Source: Methanoculleus sp. (GTDB lineage: Archaea > Halobacteriota > Methanomicrobia > Methanomicrobiales > Methanomicrobiaceae). From it: a stretch of 42,943 bases of DNA. The DNA lies in the NCBI GenBank assembly GCA_011048835.1, contig DSDF01000016.1, forward strand, positions 1-42,943, written 5' to 3'. Positions 24,845 to 33,060 of the stretch are shown piece by piece. How positions within the stretch are numbered: the stretch's first letter is position 1; each line of letters opens with the position of its first letter. Below the pieces are notes generated by a model. It saw only the letters and a program-made list of their open reading frames with translations. It was not told where the DNA came from and did no database searches. The translations under genes and the position numbers were made by a program.

Positions 24845-25714
24845 TTATGTCTTTTGATTCATCCCGTGCCTGGCGATCACTGGATTGCCGGAAACACTAT
24901 AATGTTTTCGTAAGAATTCCCGTATTTTATCGGCTTCGATGCGCCCGATGTCCAGCTGGGTGATGATACCGTCGATCTCCTTTGCCTGCTGGTGGATTTT
25001 CTCGTTCAGGTCGCCGCCCTCGAGATCCGCGATGCCGACGATGGCCTGCAGCGGATTTCTGATATGATCATGCATCATGGAGTAGCGCTCGACATTTACC
25101 AGAAAATCGCCCAGATTTTCGATCAGGGACCGGTATTTCTTTTCGCTCTCGATCAGTGCATTGATCGTCCGTTTGTATTCGGTGATATCTTCCAGGATGA
25201 TGGTTATTCCCGGTGATCCGTCGATAAATGCGGTGGGGACGATTTTCATGTGGAAATAGAGTTCCTCATCCTCCTTGAGGATGCAGATCTCTTCGAGGAG
25301 TTCTTTTCCCTCGAGGGCCTGGTCGATCTTGGTCTTGATGCCGAGTTCCTGGGTCAGGGGATTGAGGACATCCAGCAATTTTTTCCCGGCGATCTCCTCG
25401 ATATTCTGGTTGACGAGATGCAGGAAGTTTTTATTCGCCTGGACGATATGCTGGTCTTTTCCTATTACCACGACGAGATCGGATGAAAAATCCAGGAGAG
25501 CCGATACCGATACCCTCTGGGAGAGGTAAAATAATTTTGCCTGGCCGTAGGGAACCATATCAACCTGGCCTGAGGCGCGAAGGATATCCAGGTACCGTGC
25601 GACGGAAATACGGTTCATTCCGATCGCTTCGGATATTTGCTTCAGCGACATCCCGCGTGGATTATCCCGTAAAATTTGCAGGATATGCGTGAGTTCTTTA
25701 TGGTTCTGGACCAT
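24845..25714 (-). CDS. HTH-PAS regulator with kinase-less, His-less DHp-like tail (paralogue B)
   Basis: This 289-residue protein is a full-length paralogue of the 23.7-24.6 kb gene. The HTH (residues 6-62; GMSLKQISEAIGMNRISVARYLD) is nearly identical, especially in the recognition helix, implying overlapping DNA targets. The PAS domain ends EDITEYKRT. The tail reads MMHDHIRNPLQAIVGIADLEGGD, so the position of the phospho-accepting His is again Asp (216), flanked by His215 and His217. It closes with KEIDGIITQLDIGRIEADKIREFLRKH. No ATPase domain is present. The ATG at 25714 lies about 25 bases from the TATA-like AGTATATTAA, predicting a leaderless or near-leaderless mRNA. Tandem duplication with paralogue A is likely. 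Confidence 0.88.
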   Translation of the reverse strand: MVQNHKELTHILQILRDNPRGMSLKQISEAIGMNRISVARYLDILRASGQVDMVPYGQAKLFYLSQRVSVSALLDFSSDLVVVIGKDQHIVQANKNFLHLVNQNIEEIAGKKLLDVLNPLTQELGIKTKIDQALEGKELLEEICILKEDEELYFHMKIVPTAFIDGSPGITIILEDITEYKRTINALIESEKKYRSLIENLGDFLVNVERYSMMHDHIRNPLQAIVGIADLEGGDLNEKIHQQAKEIDGIITQLDIGRIEADKIREFLRKHYSVSGNPVIARHGMNQKT

Positions 25715-25736
25715 TGATACAGCGTTTTATCTTTTA

Positions 25737-25746
25737 GTATATTAAG
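25737..25746 (-). promoter_or_regulatory. TATA-box candidate for paralogue B
   Basis: On the minus strand this reads TTAATATACT, about 23-32 bases before the ATG at 25714. That spacing fits a transcript starting at or within a few bases of the start codon. Confidence 0.5.
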
Positions 25747-25761
25747 GTTGCGCTATATTGT

Positions 25762-25777
25762 TTATCATTAGTGATAA
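25762..25777. promoter_or_regulatory. Inverted repeat upstream of paralogue B
   Basis: TTATCA and TGATAA form six-base arms around the spacer TTAG. The site is about 16 bases upstream of the TATA box of paralogue B, where an activator or autoregulator would bind. Its role is inference; the local AT richness raises the chance of coincidence. Confidence 0.35.
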
Positions 25778-26126
25778 TCACCGATTCAATAATTCTCCTG
25801 CTATTTTTATCATGGAAAAGATATTCTTCATTCCTGCGGGGAATGCTCCGGCAACGGGCCATCCGAACTCTTTTCCCCCGGACATCTCGTCTCTGGCAAT
25901 GATCGCGGTGCTCGGGGCCTCTGCGGGCATCTCCGCTCCGGAAGCCGACGATAGCACGTCAAGGGAACCGATGGTTGCACGATGTGCGGCGATAGTGCCA
26001 TGTCGTATACCGGGACATCGCCCCCGATTGGCAATACATCCATATTATAGAAACATTTCGGAAAAGAAGAATAGATCCGTGCTCGATTAGTTTATGAATT
26101 ATATATATATAATAGTAGATATTAAA
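25778..26126. other. Intergenic region without a recognisable gene
   Basis: Roughly 350 bases between divergent genes. The open frames present give no recognisable protein and have no ribosome binding site. The right-hand end (26095-26115) is a strong AT-rich TATA-like run serving the plus-strand genes. Confidence 0.5.
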
Positions 26127-26258
26127 ATGCTGGATAATGCGGCGGACGGGAAGAAGCGTGGATCGTTCACCTACGCTGCTCCCAAGTGCACAGGACCGGT
26201 GGAGGATCGCGGGAAACCACGATCCTGCGATCGCCGGTACGGCACATCGTGCGGGTGA
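26127..26258 (+). CDS. Candidate 43-residue leader ORF before the FemAB-like gene
   Basis: An ATG begins about 15-25 bases after a strong TATA-like run (ATATATATATAATAG near 26101), the position expected for a leaderless archaeal start. The frame stays open for 43 codons and stops eight bases before the ATG of the next gene. The peptide (MLDNAADGKKRGSFTYAAPK at its start) is basic, has three cysteines and matches no family I know. It may be a short upstream ORF or simply untranslated leader. Translation would bring ribosomes up to the GGGTGA site of the next gene. Confidence 0.25.
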   Translation: MLDNAADGKKRGSFTYAAPKCTGPVEDRGKPRSCDRRYGTSCG

Positions 26259-26266
26259 CATAGTCT

Positions 26267-27322
26267 ATGGACGTCTATCATATTGAGGAACTGAATTCCA
26301 GCAATGCCCGTGACTGGGAGCATTTCAATGAAACCGCGAATGTCGGCAGCTTTTTCCATTCCTTGAAATGGAAGCGCATCATCGAGCGCTCCTTTGGAAT
26401 AAAGCCCCATTATTTCCTCGTGTACGAGGGCGACGACGTTGCAGCCATCTGCCCGTTTTTCGAGAACAACCTGAAATACTTCAAAGGCCTCGTATCGCTC
26501 CCGTATTCTGATTTCGGTCATATTGCTCTCGAGGATGGCCGGGCATGCGACGCACTTGTCCGCGAGATCTATGCCCGGTGCATGGACACCACACGGCAGG
26601 AAAAGCTCGCATTTCTCCAGATGTCCGCCCACACTCCACATATCCGGGACCTGATGATGCGGTACACCGATCTGCCGCCGCTCGTGTCGGGAAACATGGT
26701 ACTGCATCTCGACAAACTCACTCCCGACCAGATCTGGAACGATGTTTTCTCCGCGAAGGGGGGGCAGAGAAAATACATCAAACGGTTCATCCGGGAAGGG
26801 TGCACCATCGAGGAAGTGCGGGATTTCAGGGATCTTGAGCTGTTCTACCACTACTACAATGAAAATCTCGAACAGAAGCATGTCCGGTCATTCAACCAGA
26901 CCAGTTTCTTCACCACCATCTGGGATATTTATTCGCCGGCAGATATGCGGATCACCCTTCTCAGAAAGGATGATTTCATTTTCGGGGGGCTCTTTGCCTA
27001 TCTCTTCCCGCCGAACCGGACCATCTATCTTGTTCACCTGGCGCTGAACAGATCTATCCCCAATACCTACCATCCGCCCTACTACCTGTTCTGGGACATC
27101 ATCGAAAAGGCCTGCGAGATGGGATACCAGCGCATCAGTTTCGGTGGGACGGCGTACAATCCTGAAAATCCCGTATACAGGCAGAAGAGTGGCTTTGGCT
27201 GTGACTACGAGTTCAAGTATTCACTCTTCATGCCCTGCTCCCCCCTTTTCCGCTATGGATACAATTTGTACCACTTCATGAAACACGGGTTGAAATTCCC
27301 ACAGATCGATGCCAGCCTATGA
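26267..27322 (+). CDS. FemAB/GNAT-like acyltransferase
   Basis: The 351-residue protein has the double GNAT fold of FemAB-like peptidyl or sugar-linked acyl transferases. The first half contains FFHSLKWKRIIERSFGIKPHYFLVYEGDDV. The second contains GGQRKYIKRFIREGCTIEEV and FGGLFAYLFPPNRTIYLVHLA, followed by YLFWDIIEKACEMGYQRISFGG, the typical acceptor-side block. Methanogens lack peptidoglycan, so the substrate is probably a surface glycan, pseudomurein-like or S-layer component; this is inference. The start ATG at 26267 follows GGGTGA at eight bases. The DUF1616-like gene begins eight bases after its stop, suggesting an operon with an envelope role. No signal peptide is present. Confidence 0.87.
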   Translation: MDVYHIEELNSSNARDWEHFNETANVGSFFHSLKWKRIIERSFGIKPHYFLVYEGDDVAAICPFFENNLKYFKGLVSLPYSDFGHIALEDGRACDALVREIYARCMDTTRQEKLAFLQMSAHTPHIRDLMMRYTDLPPLVSGNMVLHLDKLTPDQIWNDVFSAKGGQRKYIKRFIREGCTIEEVRDFRDLELFYHYYNENLEQKHVRSFNQTSFFTTIWDIYSPADMRITLLRKDDFIFGGLFAYLFPPNRTIYLVHLALNRSIPNTYHPPYYLFWDIIEKACEMGYQRISFGGTAYNPENPVYRQKSGFGCDYEFKYSLFMPCSPLFRYGYNLYHFMKHGLKFPQIDASL

Positions 27323-27329
27323 AAGGTGA

Positions 27330-27946
27330 ATGGTGCCCGGTGGATTGCAGCAGCGTCCGTCCCGACGAATAAAAATGCGTAGACCATCCCACAACAGCTC
27401 CACTGCTGTGGGTGGCGGGACCGGTGGAAGCGAGGGGGGGAAACCCCAAACGGTGCGTCGCCTCCTGTGCGCGGGAGCAATACGTGCGCTTATCGGTGCG
27501 GTGGCAATCGGGATTCTCATGATGTGGGAACCCGAACGCGATGACCCGTTGAGGCGTTCTCGCTCCGCGAGCGGACAGGCGCTCCGGAAAGTTCCCCGCG
27601 GGAATATGCCCTCCATGAACCGCAGGAACTGATCATCGGCGTGTACAACCATGAATTTCAGGATGAACGATACATCCTCCAAATTTTCCTTGTCGAGGAG
27701 CACTTCTATCCGGAAACCAACGCCACCCGTATCGCAATCATGGATCTGCTGGAACGATATCCTGTACACCTGCCCCATGATGAGGCCCGTGAATTCGTCT
27801 ACCGGTTCGGTATCGAATCCCCGGACTCGAATAAAATCGAATTGCTCCTCCACCAAGACGACGCCCCTTCAGGGGATGTTCGCAACGAAGAGCGGATCGA
27901 TGCCAGTTACCGTGATCTCCACCTCTGGTTCGACGTCGTTGCATGA
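27330..27946 (+). pseudogene. DUF1616-like single-helix membrane protein, interrupted by one frame change
   Basis: The C-terminal part (EPQELIIGVYNHEFQDERYI, and the end YRDLHLWFDVVA) matches the soluble C-terminal region of DUF1616 proteins, which are linked with envelope biosynthesis. It lies in frame with a GTG at 27641, but homology extends upstream past it (VEAFSLRERTGAPESSPREYALHE) to a stop at 27542. In the other frame, a hydrophobic helix (AIRALIGAVAIGILMMW) followed by EPERDDP runs to the same point. One extra G near 27551 (CCG-GTT-GAG) would join them into a protein of about 190-205 residues with one membrane helix instead of the usual four. The start could be ATG 27330 or 27375. 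It lies directly behind the FemAB-like gene. Confidence 0.7.
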
Positions 27947-28010
27947 AAAGAGATGCGTCACCGCAGCAACGCCCCCGGCAGAGCGGGCATTCGACGGGGT
28001 TTGCGTCCCC

Positions 28011-29255
28011 TCATCCGCCAGCCGCAAGGGCGATGGCAACTGCGGCAAGGGCAAGACCGGTGAGCGCAAGGGGGATCGTGAATTTCCAAACGACCGTTGC
28101 AAGTGGGTCGCCGCTCGTTCTCTTCAGCAACCAGAAGTACGGATCGGTCACGTAGGAGACGACCAGCGTTCCGGCAGCGATCATGAGCACGAGGGGGATC
28201 GCGGGCACCTGCAGGGGGATGGTCGATCCCGCCAGCAGCGACGATGCTGCGATCGCGGTGACCACGCGGGACCCCTGTGCTGTCTGGAAGAGCGCAGCGA
28301 TAGTGAACGGCACGAGCAGAACGAAAACCCCGCCGTCGACCGTAGCGGAGATGGTATCGAGCAGGGGGCTTGCGGCGATGACGCTGCCCAGCGCACCCGC
28401 ACCGCAGAGATCGAACATGATGACTCCTGCATTTCGTGTTCCTTTCTCGAATGCATGGAGCCTTGCAGGATGATCGGCCAGCAGGAGGGCGACGGCAGCG
28501 CCTGCGAGCAGGGCAACGGAAATAGTGCTGAAGACATGGGCGGGCGGGATGATGGTGCCTGCCATGAGGAGCACAAGCGGGACCAGAACCGGTGCCCAGG
28601 ATGTCAGCCGCCCTGCAGGCGATGCTCCGGCCCGTTCGGCGCCGCTCGCGAGATCCTCTGTATCCCACCTCCGGGCCGCAACCAGGAGGATGCCGAGTAC
28701 GATGGCTGAGACGGGCAGCACCACCGCCAGGTACTGCACTGCACTGAACGCGGGGGGGCTGAGTGTGGTAATGACGGCATAGCTGACCGGGAGCGGGTAG
28801 AGGAGGACAAACGAAAGCACGCTGCCGTATGCTCCGATGTAATAGAGGTTTTTTCTCCGCTCCGAAGCGGCCTCGAGATGCTCGATCACCGGTGCGAGAA
28901 TGACAAACGCGGTGATGCAGCACATGCAGGGGATGGAAAACAGGTATCCCGCAATCCCTGCAACCGTCGCCGGTCGATGCAGCACGCCGATGAGATCCCC
29001 GCAAACCCTTTCGATAAAACCGCAGCTGCGCATCACCTGCGCGATCAGGGCTCCGCAGTAGATGGGGATGCCGAGGAGGGCGAATACCGCCCCCGCCCCG
29101 GTGGTGATGAGCGCGGGGATCTCGGCCCCGAGGCCGGTGAGCGCACCGTAGACGATCGCGGCGCCGATAAGTGTGAGAAACGGCGAAAGGAGATCCCGGG
29201 CGGAAATGACGCTTACCAGCGCCATTACGAGCAGGAAGACGATCAATGCATCCAT
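28011..29255 (-). CDS. GntP-family-like permease
   Basis: The 414-residue protein is a polytopic membrane transporter with about twelve hydrophobic segments, for example MDALIVFLLVMALVSVISAR at the start and FTIPLALTGLALAAVAIALAA at the end. The arrangement and the segment GSRVVTAIAASSLLAGSTIP resemble the gluconate:proton symporter (GntP) / CitMHS-type superfamily. In methanogens the substrate is unknown; organic acids are possible. The start at 29255 was chosen because GGAGGAG lies six bases upstream, giving the shortest sensible N-terminus. The gene is convergent with the DUF1616-like gene. It follows the DNA methyltransferase on the same strand with only 39 bases between, so they may share a transcript. 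Confidence 0.82.
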   Translation of the reverse strand: MDALIVFLLVMALVSVISARDLLSPFLTLIGAAIVYGALTGLGAEIPALITTGAGAVFALLGIPIYCGALIAQVMRSCGFIERVCGDLIGVLHRPATVAGIAGYLFSIPCMCCITAFVILAPVIEHLEAASERRKNLYYIGAYGSVLSFVLLYPLPVSYAVITTLSPPAFSAVQYLAVVLPVSAIVLGILLVAARRWDTEDLASGAERAGASPAGRLTSWAPVLVPLVLLMAGTIIPPAHVFSTISVALLAGAAVALLLADHPARLHAFEKGTRNAGVIMFDLCGAGALGSVIAASPLLDTISATVDGGVFVLLVPFTIAALFQTAQGSRVVTAIAASSLLAGSTIPLQVPAIPLVLMIAAGTLVVSYVTDPYFWLLKRTSGDPLATVVWKFTIPLALTGLALAAVAIALAAGG

Positions 29256-29294
29256 CTGAACTCCTCCGTCAATCTCCGGCACCTGTGGTTCCAA

Positions 29295-30167
29295 TCACGG
29301 GTCGCCGGGGTGTCCTGCCCCGAACTCAGCGATCCTCTCCTCCGCAACGGCGCAGTAATAGGGGTCGATCTCGAACCCGATGTAGCGGGCACCGAGGCGC
29401 AGGCAGGCAATCGCCGTGGTCCCGATGCCCATGAACGGGTCGAGAACAACCGTGCGCTCATCGTAGCCATGCAGCCTGATGCACATCTCCGGCAATTTTT
29501 CGGGAAATGTGGTGGGATGGGGCCGTTTCGACCGGACGGTGGTATACGGGATGAACCAGACGTTGCCGCGTTCCCGCAGGTCGCTGGTGGCATGCTTCCA
29601 CCTGCCGATATTGCTCTTGTCCTGATAGCGCACTCCGATGGCCAGTTTGTCAAGCGGTACCGCACCCGATCGGGTGAAATGGAAGATATGCTCGTGGCAC
29701 TGGCTGAGGTACCGCGTACTGTTGACCGGCTGGTAGTGGCCGACGGCAACGTCCGACCGGATGGCGTCGTAGTTGCCCACATCGGCCTTTTCGATGGCAA
29801 TGGACTTCACCCAGTGGATAACGTTCTGCAGGGTGAAATGGGGCCGGAACTGCTGGATCACGTCGAACGGTATCCACGGATCGCTCGGCTTTCCGCCGAT
29901 ATTCAGGAAAAACGATCCCGCAGGATCGAGGATGCGCCCGGCTTCCTGTGCGATATCCCCCATCCACGCGAGGTAGTGGTCGCGGGGCAACCGGTCATTG
30001 TGCGTCTGGTAGGTCTTTCCGATGTTGTAGGGCGGCGATGTCACGATAATGTCCACCGATGCATCGGGCATCCGGCGCATCCCCGCAAGGCAGTCCACCT
30101 GGAGAATGGCATCGAGTCCTGGCTCATCTCCTGTCTTGCCGTTTCGCCGTGCCGCTCCGGAATGCAT
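29295..30167 (-). CDS. Orphan DNA methyltransferase, beta class (N4-cytosine-type motif)
   Basis: The 290-residue enzyme has motif IV early ([12 protein letters not shown], near residue 41) and motif I late ([26 protein letters not shown], near residue 250), the order of beta-class DNA methyltransferases. The SPPY form of motif IV is usual for N4-cytosine methylation rather than DPPY for adenine. The target-recognition region lies between them. No restriction endonuclease is next to it, so it is an orphan, more likely an epigenetic mark than a restriction shield. The start at 30167 has GGGGAGAG four bases upstream; the upstream extension lacks family similarity. It is divergent from the threonine ammonia-lyase gene. 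Confidence 0.9.
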   Translation of the reverse strand: MHSGAARRNGKTGDEPGLDAILQVDCLAGMRRMPDASVDIIVTSPPYNIGKTYQTHNDRLPRDHYLAWMGDIAQEAGRILDPAGSFFLNIGGKPSDPWIPFDVIQQFRPHFTLQNVIHWVKSIAIEKADVGNYDAIRSDVAVGHYQPVNSTRYLSQCHEHIFHFTRSGAVPLDKLAIGVRYQDKSNIGRWKHATSDLRERGNVWFIPYTTVRSKRPHPTTFPEKLPEMCIRLHGYDERTVVLDPFMGIGTTAIACLRLGARYIGFEIDPYYCAVAEERIAEFGAGHPGDP

Positions 30168-30328
30168 CGTGCTCTCCCCGGTGAAGAATGCCTTCGTTGC
30201 AGGAATATGGGGGAGCAGCGGGTATACGTCTTTTGAATCAGCTGCCGGGCAGCGGATGGAAGGGCACGTGCTGCCGTACCGGTGAAACCAGGCACAGTGT
30301 TTTTCAGCGCCCCCATCCATGCATTGCT

Positions 30329-31534
30329 ATGGTATCCCTTGCCGACATCAGGCATGCACAAGAGCGTATCCGGGATCATGTCCTCGCCACACCTCTCGTC
30401 TATTCACCCACGTTCAGCGCCATGACCGGCGCCCGGGTGTTTTTGAAACTCGAAAACCTGCAGAAAGCGGGGTCCTTCAAGGTACGGGGTGCGATGAATA
30501 CCATCCTCTCGCGGCGGGCGTCCATCGGGAGCAGGGGGGTGATCGCCGCGTCCGCGGGCAACCACGCGCAGGGGGTTGCCGTGGCGGCGCAGCTGGCGGG
30601 GGTTGCCGCGACCATTGTCATGCCCGAATCGGTATCGATCAGCAAGGAAGAGGCAACGCGGGGCTACGGCGCAGAGGTTTTGCTCAGGGGGAGTTCTCTC
30701 GACGAGAGCCTTGCCCATGCACACGAACGTGCCGCGGAGGGGTATACCTTCATTCACCCCTATGACGACCCGGCGGTCATCGCGGGGCAGGGAACGATCG
30801 CCCTTGAAATATTCGAAAAACTCGCCCGTCCCGATCTCATCGTGGTGCCCGTGGGCGGCGGGGGGCTCATCTCCGGGATTGCGACTGCCGCCAAAGCACT
30901 GCACCCTCCCGTCCGGGTGGTGGGCGTCCAGGCCGCCGCCTGCCCGTCAGCGGTCGCGGCGAGGAGGACGGGGGGCCCCGTCAGGGTGGCGGCGGCCAAT
31001 TCGATAGCCGACGGGATTCTGGTCCCCACCATCGGCGAGCTCCCGTACGCCCTCATGGAGCGCAACGTCGATGAAGTGGTCAGCGTTTCCGAGGACCGGA
31101 TCGCCATGGCGATGGTCCTGCTGCTCGAGCGAAAACGGGTGCTTGCCGAGGGCGCCGGCGCCGTGCCGCTGGCGGCACTGCTGGATTCCGGCATCGAGGT
31201 CGCGCCGGGCAGCACCGTGGTGCTCGTCATCAGCGGGGGGAATGTCGACACGCCCCTGCTGGGCCGGATCATCCGGAAGGGGATGCTGAAAAACGGGCGT
31301 ATCGTGGGGATTTCCGTGGTGGTCGATGATACGCCGGGAACACTGGCGCAGCTTCTGGAGGTCATCGCCCGCATGCGGGGAAATATCCTCCACATCCGCC
31401 ACGAGCGGTTTTTGCGGGATCTCCCCGTACAGGTGATCCGGGTCGACCTGGAATTCGAGACCCGCGGCCATGCACACATCGGGGAGATCATCGGCGCCCT
31501 CCGGGACCATGGCTATGCCGTGGAGGTGCAGTGA
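30329..31534 (+). CDS. ilvA: Threonine ammonia-lyase (threonine dehydratase)
   Basis: This 401-residue PLP enzyme deaminates threonine to 2-oxobutanoate, which feeds isoleucine synthesis in organisms without the citramalate route. The cofactor lysine is in KAGSFKVRGAMN (near residue 50), the substrate loop in SAGNHAQGVA, and the phosphate-binding glycine loop in PVGGGGLISG (near residue 175). A C-terminal ACT domain (about residues 325-401; GISVVVDDTPGTLAQLLEVI) should mediate feedback by isoleucine or valine. The start MVSLADIRHAQERI at 30329 gives the family's usual N-terminus; no good ribosome binding site is visible. The intergenic stretch to the divergent methyltransferase is 161 bases. 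Confidence 0.93.
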   Translation: MVSLADIRHAQERIRDHVLATPLVYSPTFSAMTGARVFLKLENLQKAGSFKVRGAMNTILSRRASIGSRGVIAASAGNHAQGVAVAAQLAGVAATIVMPESVSISKEEATRGYGAEVLLRGSSLDESLAHAHERAAEGYTFIHPYDDPAVIAGQGTIALEIFEKLARPDLIVVPVGGGGLISGIATAAKALHPPVRVVGVQAAACPSAVAARRTGGPVRVAAANSIADGILVPTIGELPYALMERNVDEVVSVSEDRIAMAMVLLLERKRVLAEGAGAVPLAALLDSGIEVAPGSTVVLVISGGNVDTPLLGRIIRKGMLKNGRIVGISVVVDDTPGTLAQLLEVIARMRGNILHIRHERFLRDLPVQVIRVDLEFETRGHAHIGEIIGALRDHGYAVEVQ

Positions 31535-31611
31535 CCGGCACACCGGCGGGCATCCTTCCATCGACCCGGGAGAGCACAACGTTCAAATAACCCGCTCGAG
31601 GATGGGTACCT

Positions 31612-33060
31612 GTGCTCTTTACCGGGATTGATATCGGCGGCACCAATACGGATATCGCAATCGTCGATGGCGATGTTCTCACCCGAAAAGTGCCGAATGA
31701 TGCAGGATTACGGGGGGCGCTCGATTCGATCGATGTCCGGGGCAGGCTCGCGGTGAGCACCTCGCAGCCGCTCAACCGGCTCATCGCCGCCCCTCCTGCG
31801 TCGGTGTATGCCATCACCATTCCGGGGCCCGGTCTCCCCTCCCCGGGGAGCGTTGCGGGGATGGTGAACCACCGCGGCGATATCCTCGAGGAGATCGATC
31901 CCGCTGCAATCCGCACAGCACTCGCGGAGCATGCGGCCGAGTACCTGGCCATCTGCGGGAAGTTTTCGGTGCGGAACCCCACGCTCGAAGAACAGGTCCG
32001 GGCCATCGCCCTCTCATTCTATCCTCCCGAGCGGATCGCCACGAGCCACGGGCTTGCGAGGCTGGGCTTTCCCGCGCGGCGCGTCACCACCGAAGTGAAT
32101 GCCCGGATACTGGAAATCGTTGCGGCAATGGCCCGGACGATCTCCGGCTATGCGCAGGATTTCCTGTTTTTCAAGGGGGATGCCGGACTGGCATCTGCCG
32201 GTGCCGTGCTCCGTGACCCCTCGGTGCTGTTCAATTCCAGCCCCGCCGCGGTGGCACTGGGCGCCCGCTACCTGACGGGCTGTTCCGGCTGTCTTGTGGT
32301 GGACATCGGGGGAACGACCACCGACCTCGTTCCCCTGCGCGAGGGCGCACCGTGCATGCAGGATGTCCGTATCGACGGGAACACTGCCTTCATCCGAAGC
32401 GTTCAGGCGGAAAGCATCCCTTTTGGGGGTGATTCGGTGATTGAAGCGCACCTCTGCCCCCGCAGAGAGGGGAATCCTATGGCATTCGGGGGCATGTGCC
32501 CGACCCTCACCGATGCGCTCAACCGGTGCGGGGCGTCCATCGGCGATGCGGCGCGATCCGCCCACCTGGATCCGGACCGTGCCGCACAGGCCATCCGCGC
32601 ATATGTCTCACGCATTGCTGCGGGGGTCCGTGCATCCGGTGCAAAAACCGTTGTCGGGGCGGGGTTTCTGGCGGATCACCTCATCCCCGAAATCGGCCGG
32701 GAAGCGGGAGTGCGGTGCATTATTCCCGACCATGCCGCCTGTATGAACGCAATCGGGGTTGCGGTATCGAGGGTCAGCCTCTCCCTTGATGTCCATGTGG
32801 ATACCGGCAGGCGGCGCGTCATCGTCAACGGCGAGCCTGCGCCCCTCCGTCAGGAGATGGACGACGACGAACTCATCGCCTGGTGCAAAGAGGAAGTGCG
32901 GCAAAGGGCGCTGGGCATGGGGGCGCCCGAAGAGGATGTGGCCGAGGTGTCGCTTGCGTATTTTTCTGCGTACGACGTCGTCCGCTCCGGGAGGAGAAAT
33001 GAGCGCATTGCCGACCTGCAGGTGGAAATTGAGCCGGGGATCACGGTTGATGCGAAATGA
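31612..33060 (+). CDS. Hydantoinase/oxoprolinase-family protein
   Basis: The 482-residue protein belongs to the ATP-grasping actin-like hydantoinase A/oxoprolinase family. Two phosphate-binding motifs are visible: DIGGTNTDIAIVDGD at residue 6 and VVDIGGTTTDLVPLREG near residue 226. Archaeal members may hydrolyse cyclic imides/amides such as oxoproline or hydantoins, or acetone-carboxylase-like substrates; which is not decidable. The GTG start at 31612 gives LFTGIDIGG at once, so it is well supported. The stop overlaps the ATG of the following amidohydrolase (ATGA), indicating a tight two-gene operon. It follows the threonine ammonia-lyase by 77 bases. Confidence 0.88.
   Translation: MLFTGIDIGGTNTDIAIVDGDVLTRKVPNDAGLRGALDSIDVRGRLAVSTSQPLNRLIAAPPASVYAITIPGPGLPSPGSVAGMVNHRGDILEEIDPAAIRTALAEHAAEYLAICGKFSVRNPTLEEQVRAIALSFYPPERIATSHGLARLGFPARRVTTEVNARILEIVAAMARTISGYAQDFLFFKGDAGLASAGAVLRDPSVLFNSSPAAVALGARYLTGCSGCLVVDIGGTTTDLVPLREGAPCMQDVRIDGNTAFIRSVQAESIPFGGDSVIEAHLCPRREGNPMAFGGMCPTLTDALNRCGASIGDAARSAHLDPDRAAQAIRAYVSRIAAGVRASGAKTVVGAGFLADHLIPEIGREAGVRCIIPDHAACMNAIGVAVSRVSLSLDVHVDTGRRRVIVNGEPAPLRQEMDDDELIAWCKEEVRQRALGMGAPEEDVAEVSLAYFSAYDVVRSGRRNERIADLQVEIEPGITVDAK

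Noticed and set aside
25758-26090. 110-codon frame in the spacer before the FemAB-like gene
   Set aside because: It begins in the promoter of a minus-strand gene and shows no ribosome binding site, domain or membrane helix.
28878-30236. 452-codon plus-strand open frame opposite the GntP-like permease and the methyltransferase
   Set aside because: It crosses the boundary of two clear minus-strand genes and its product is low-complexity.
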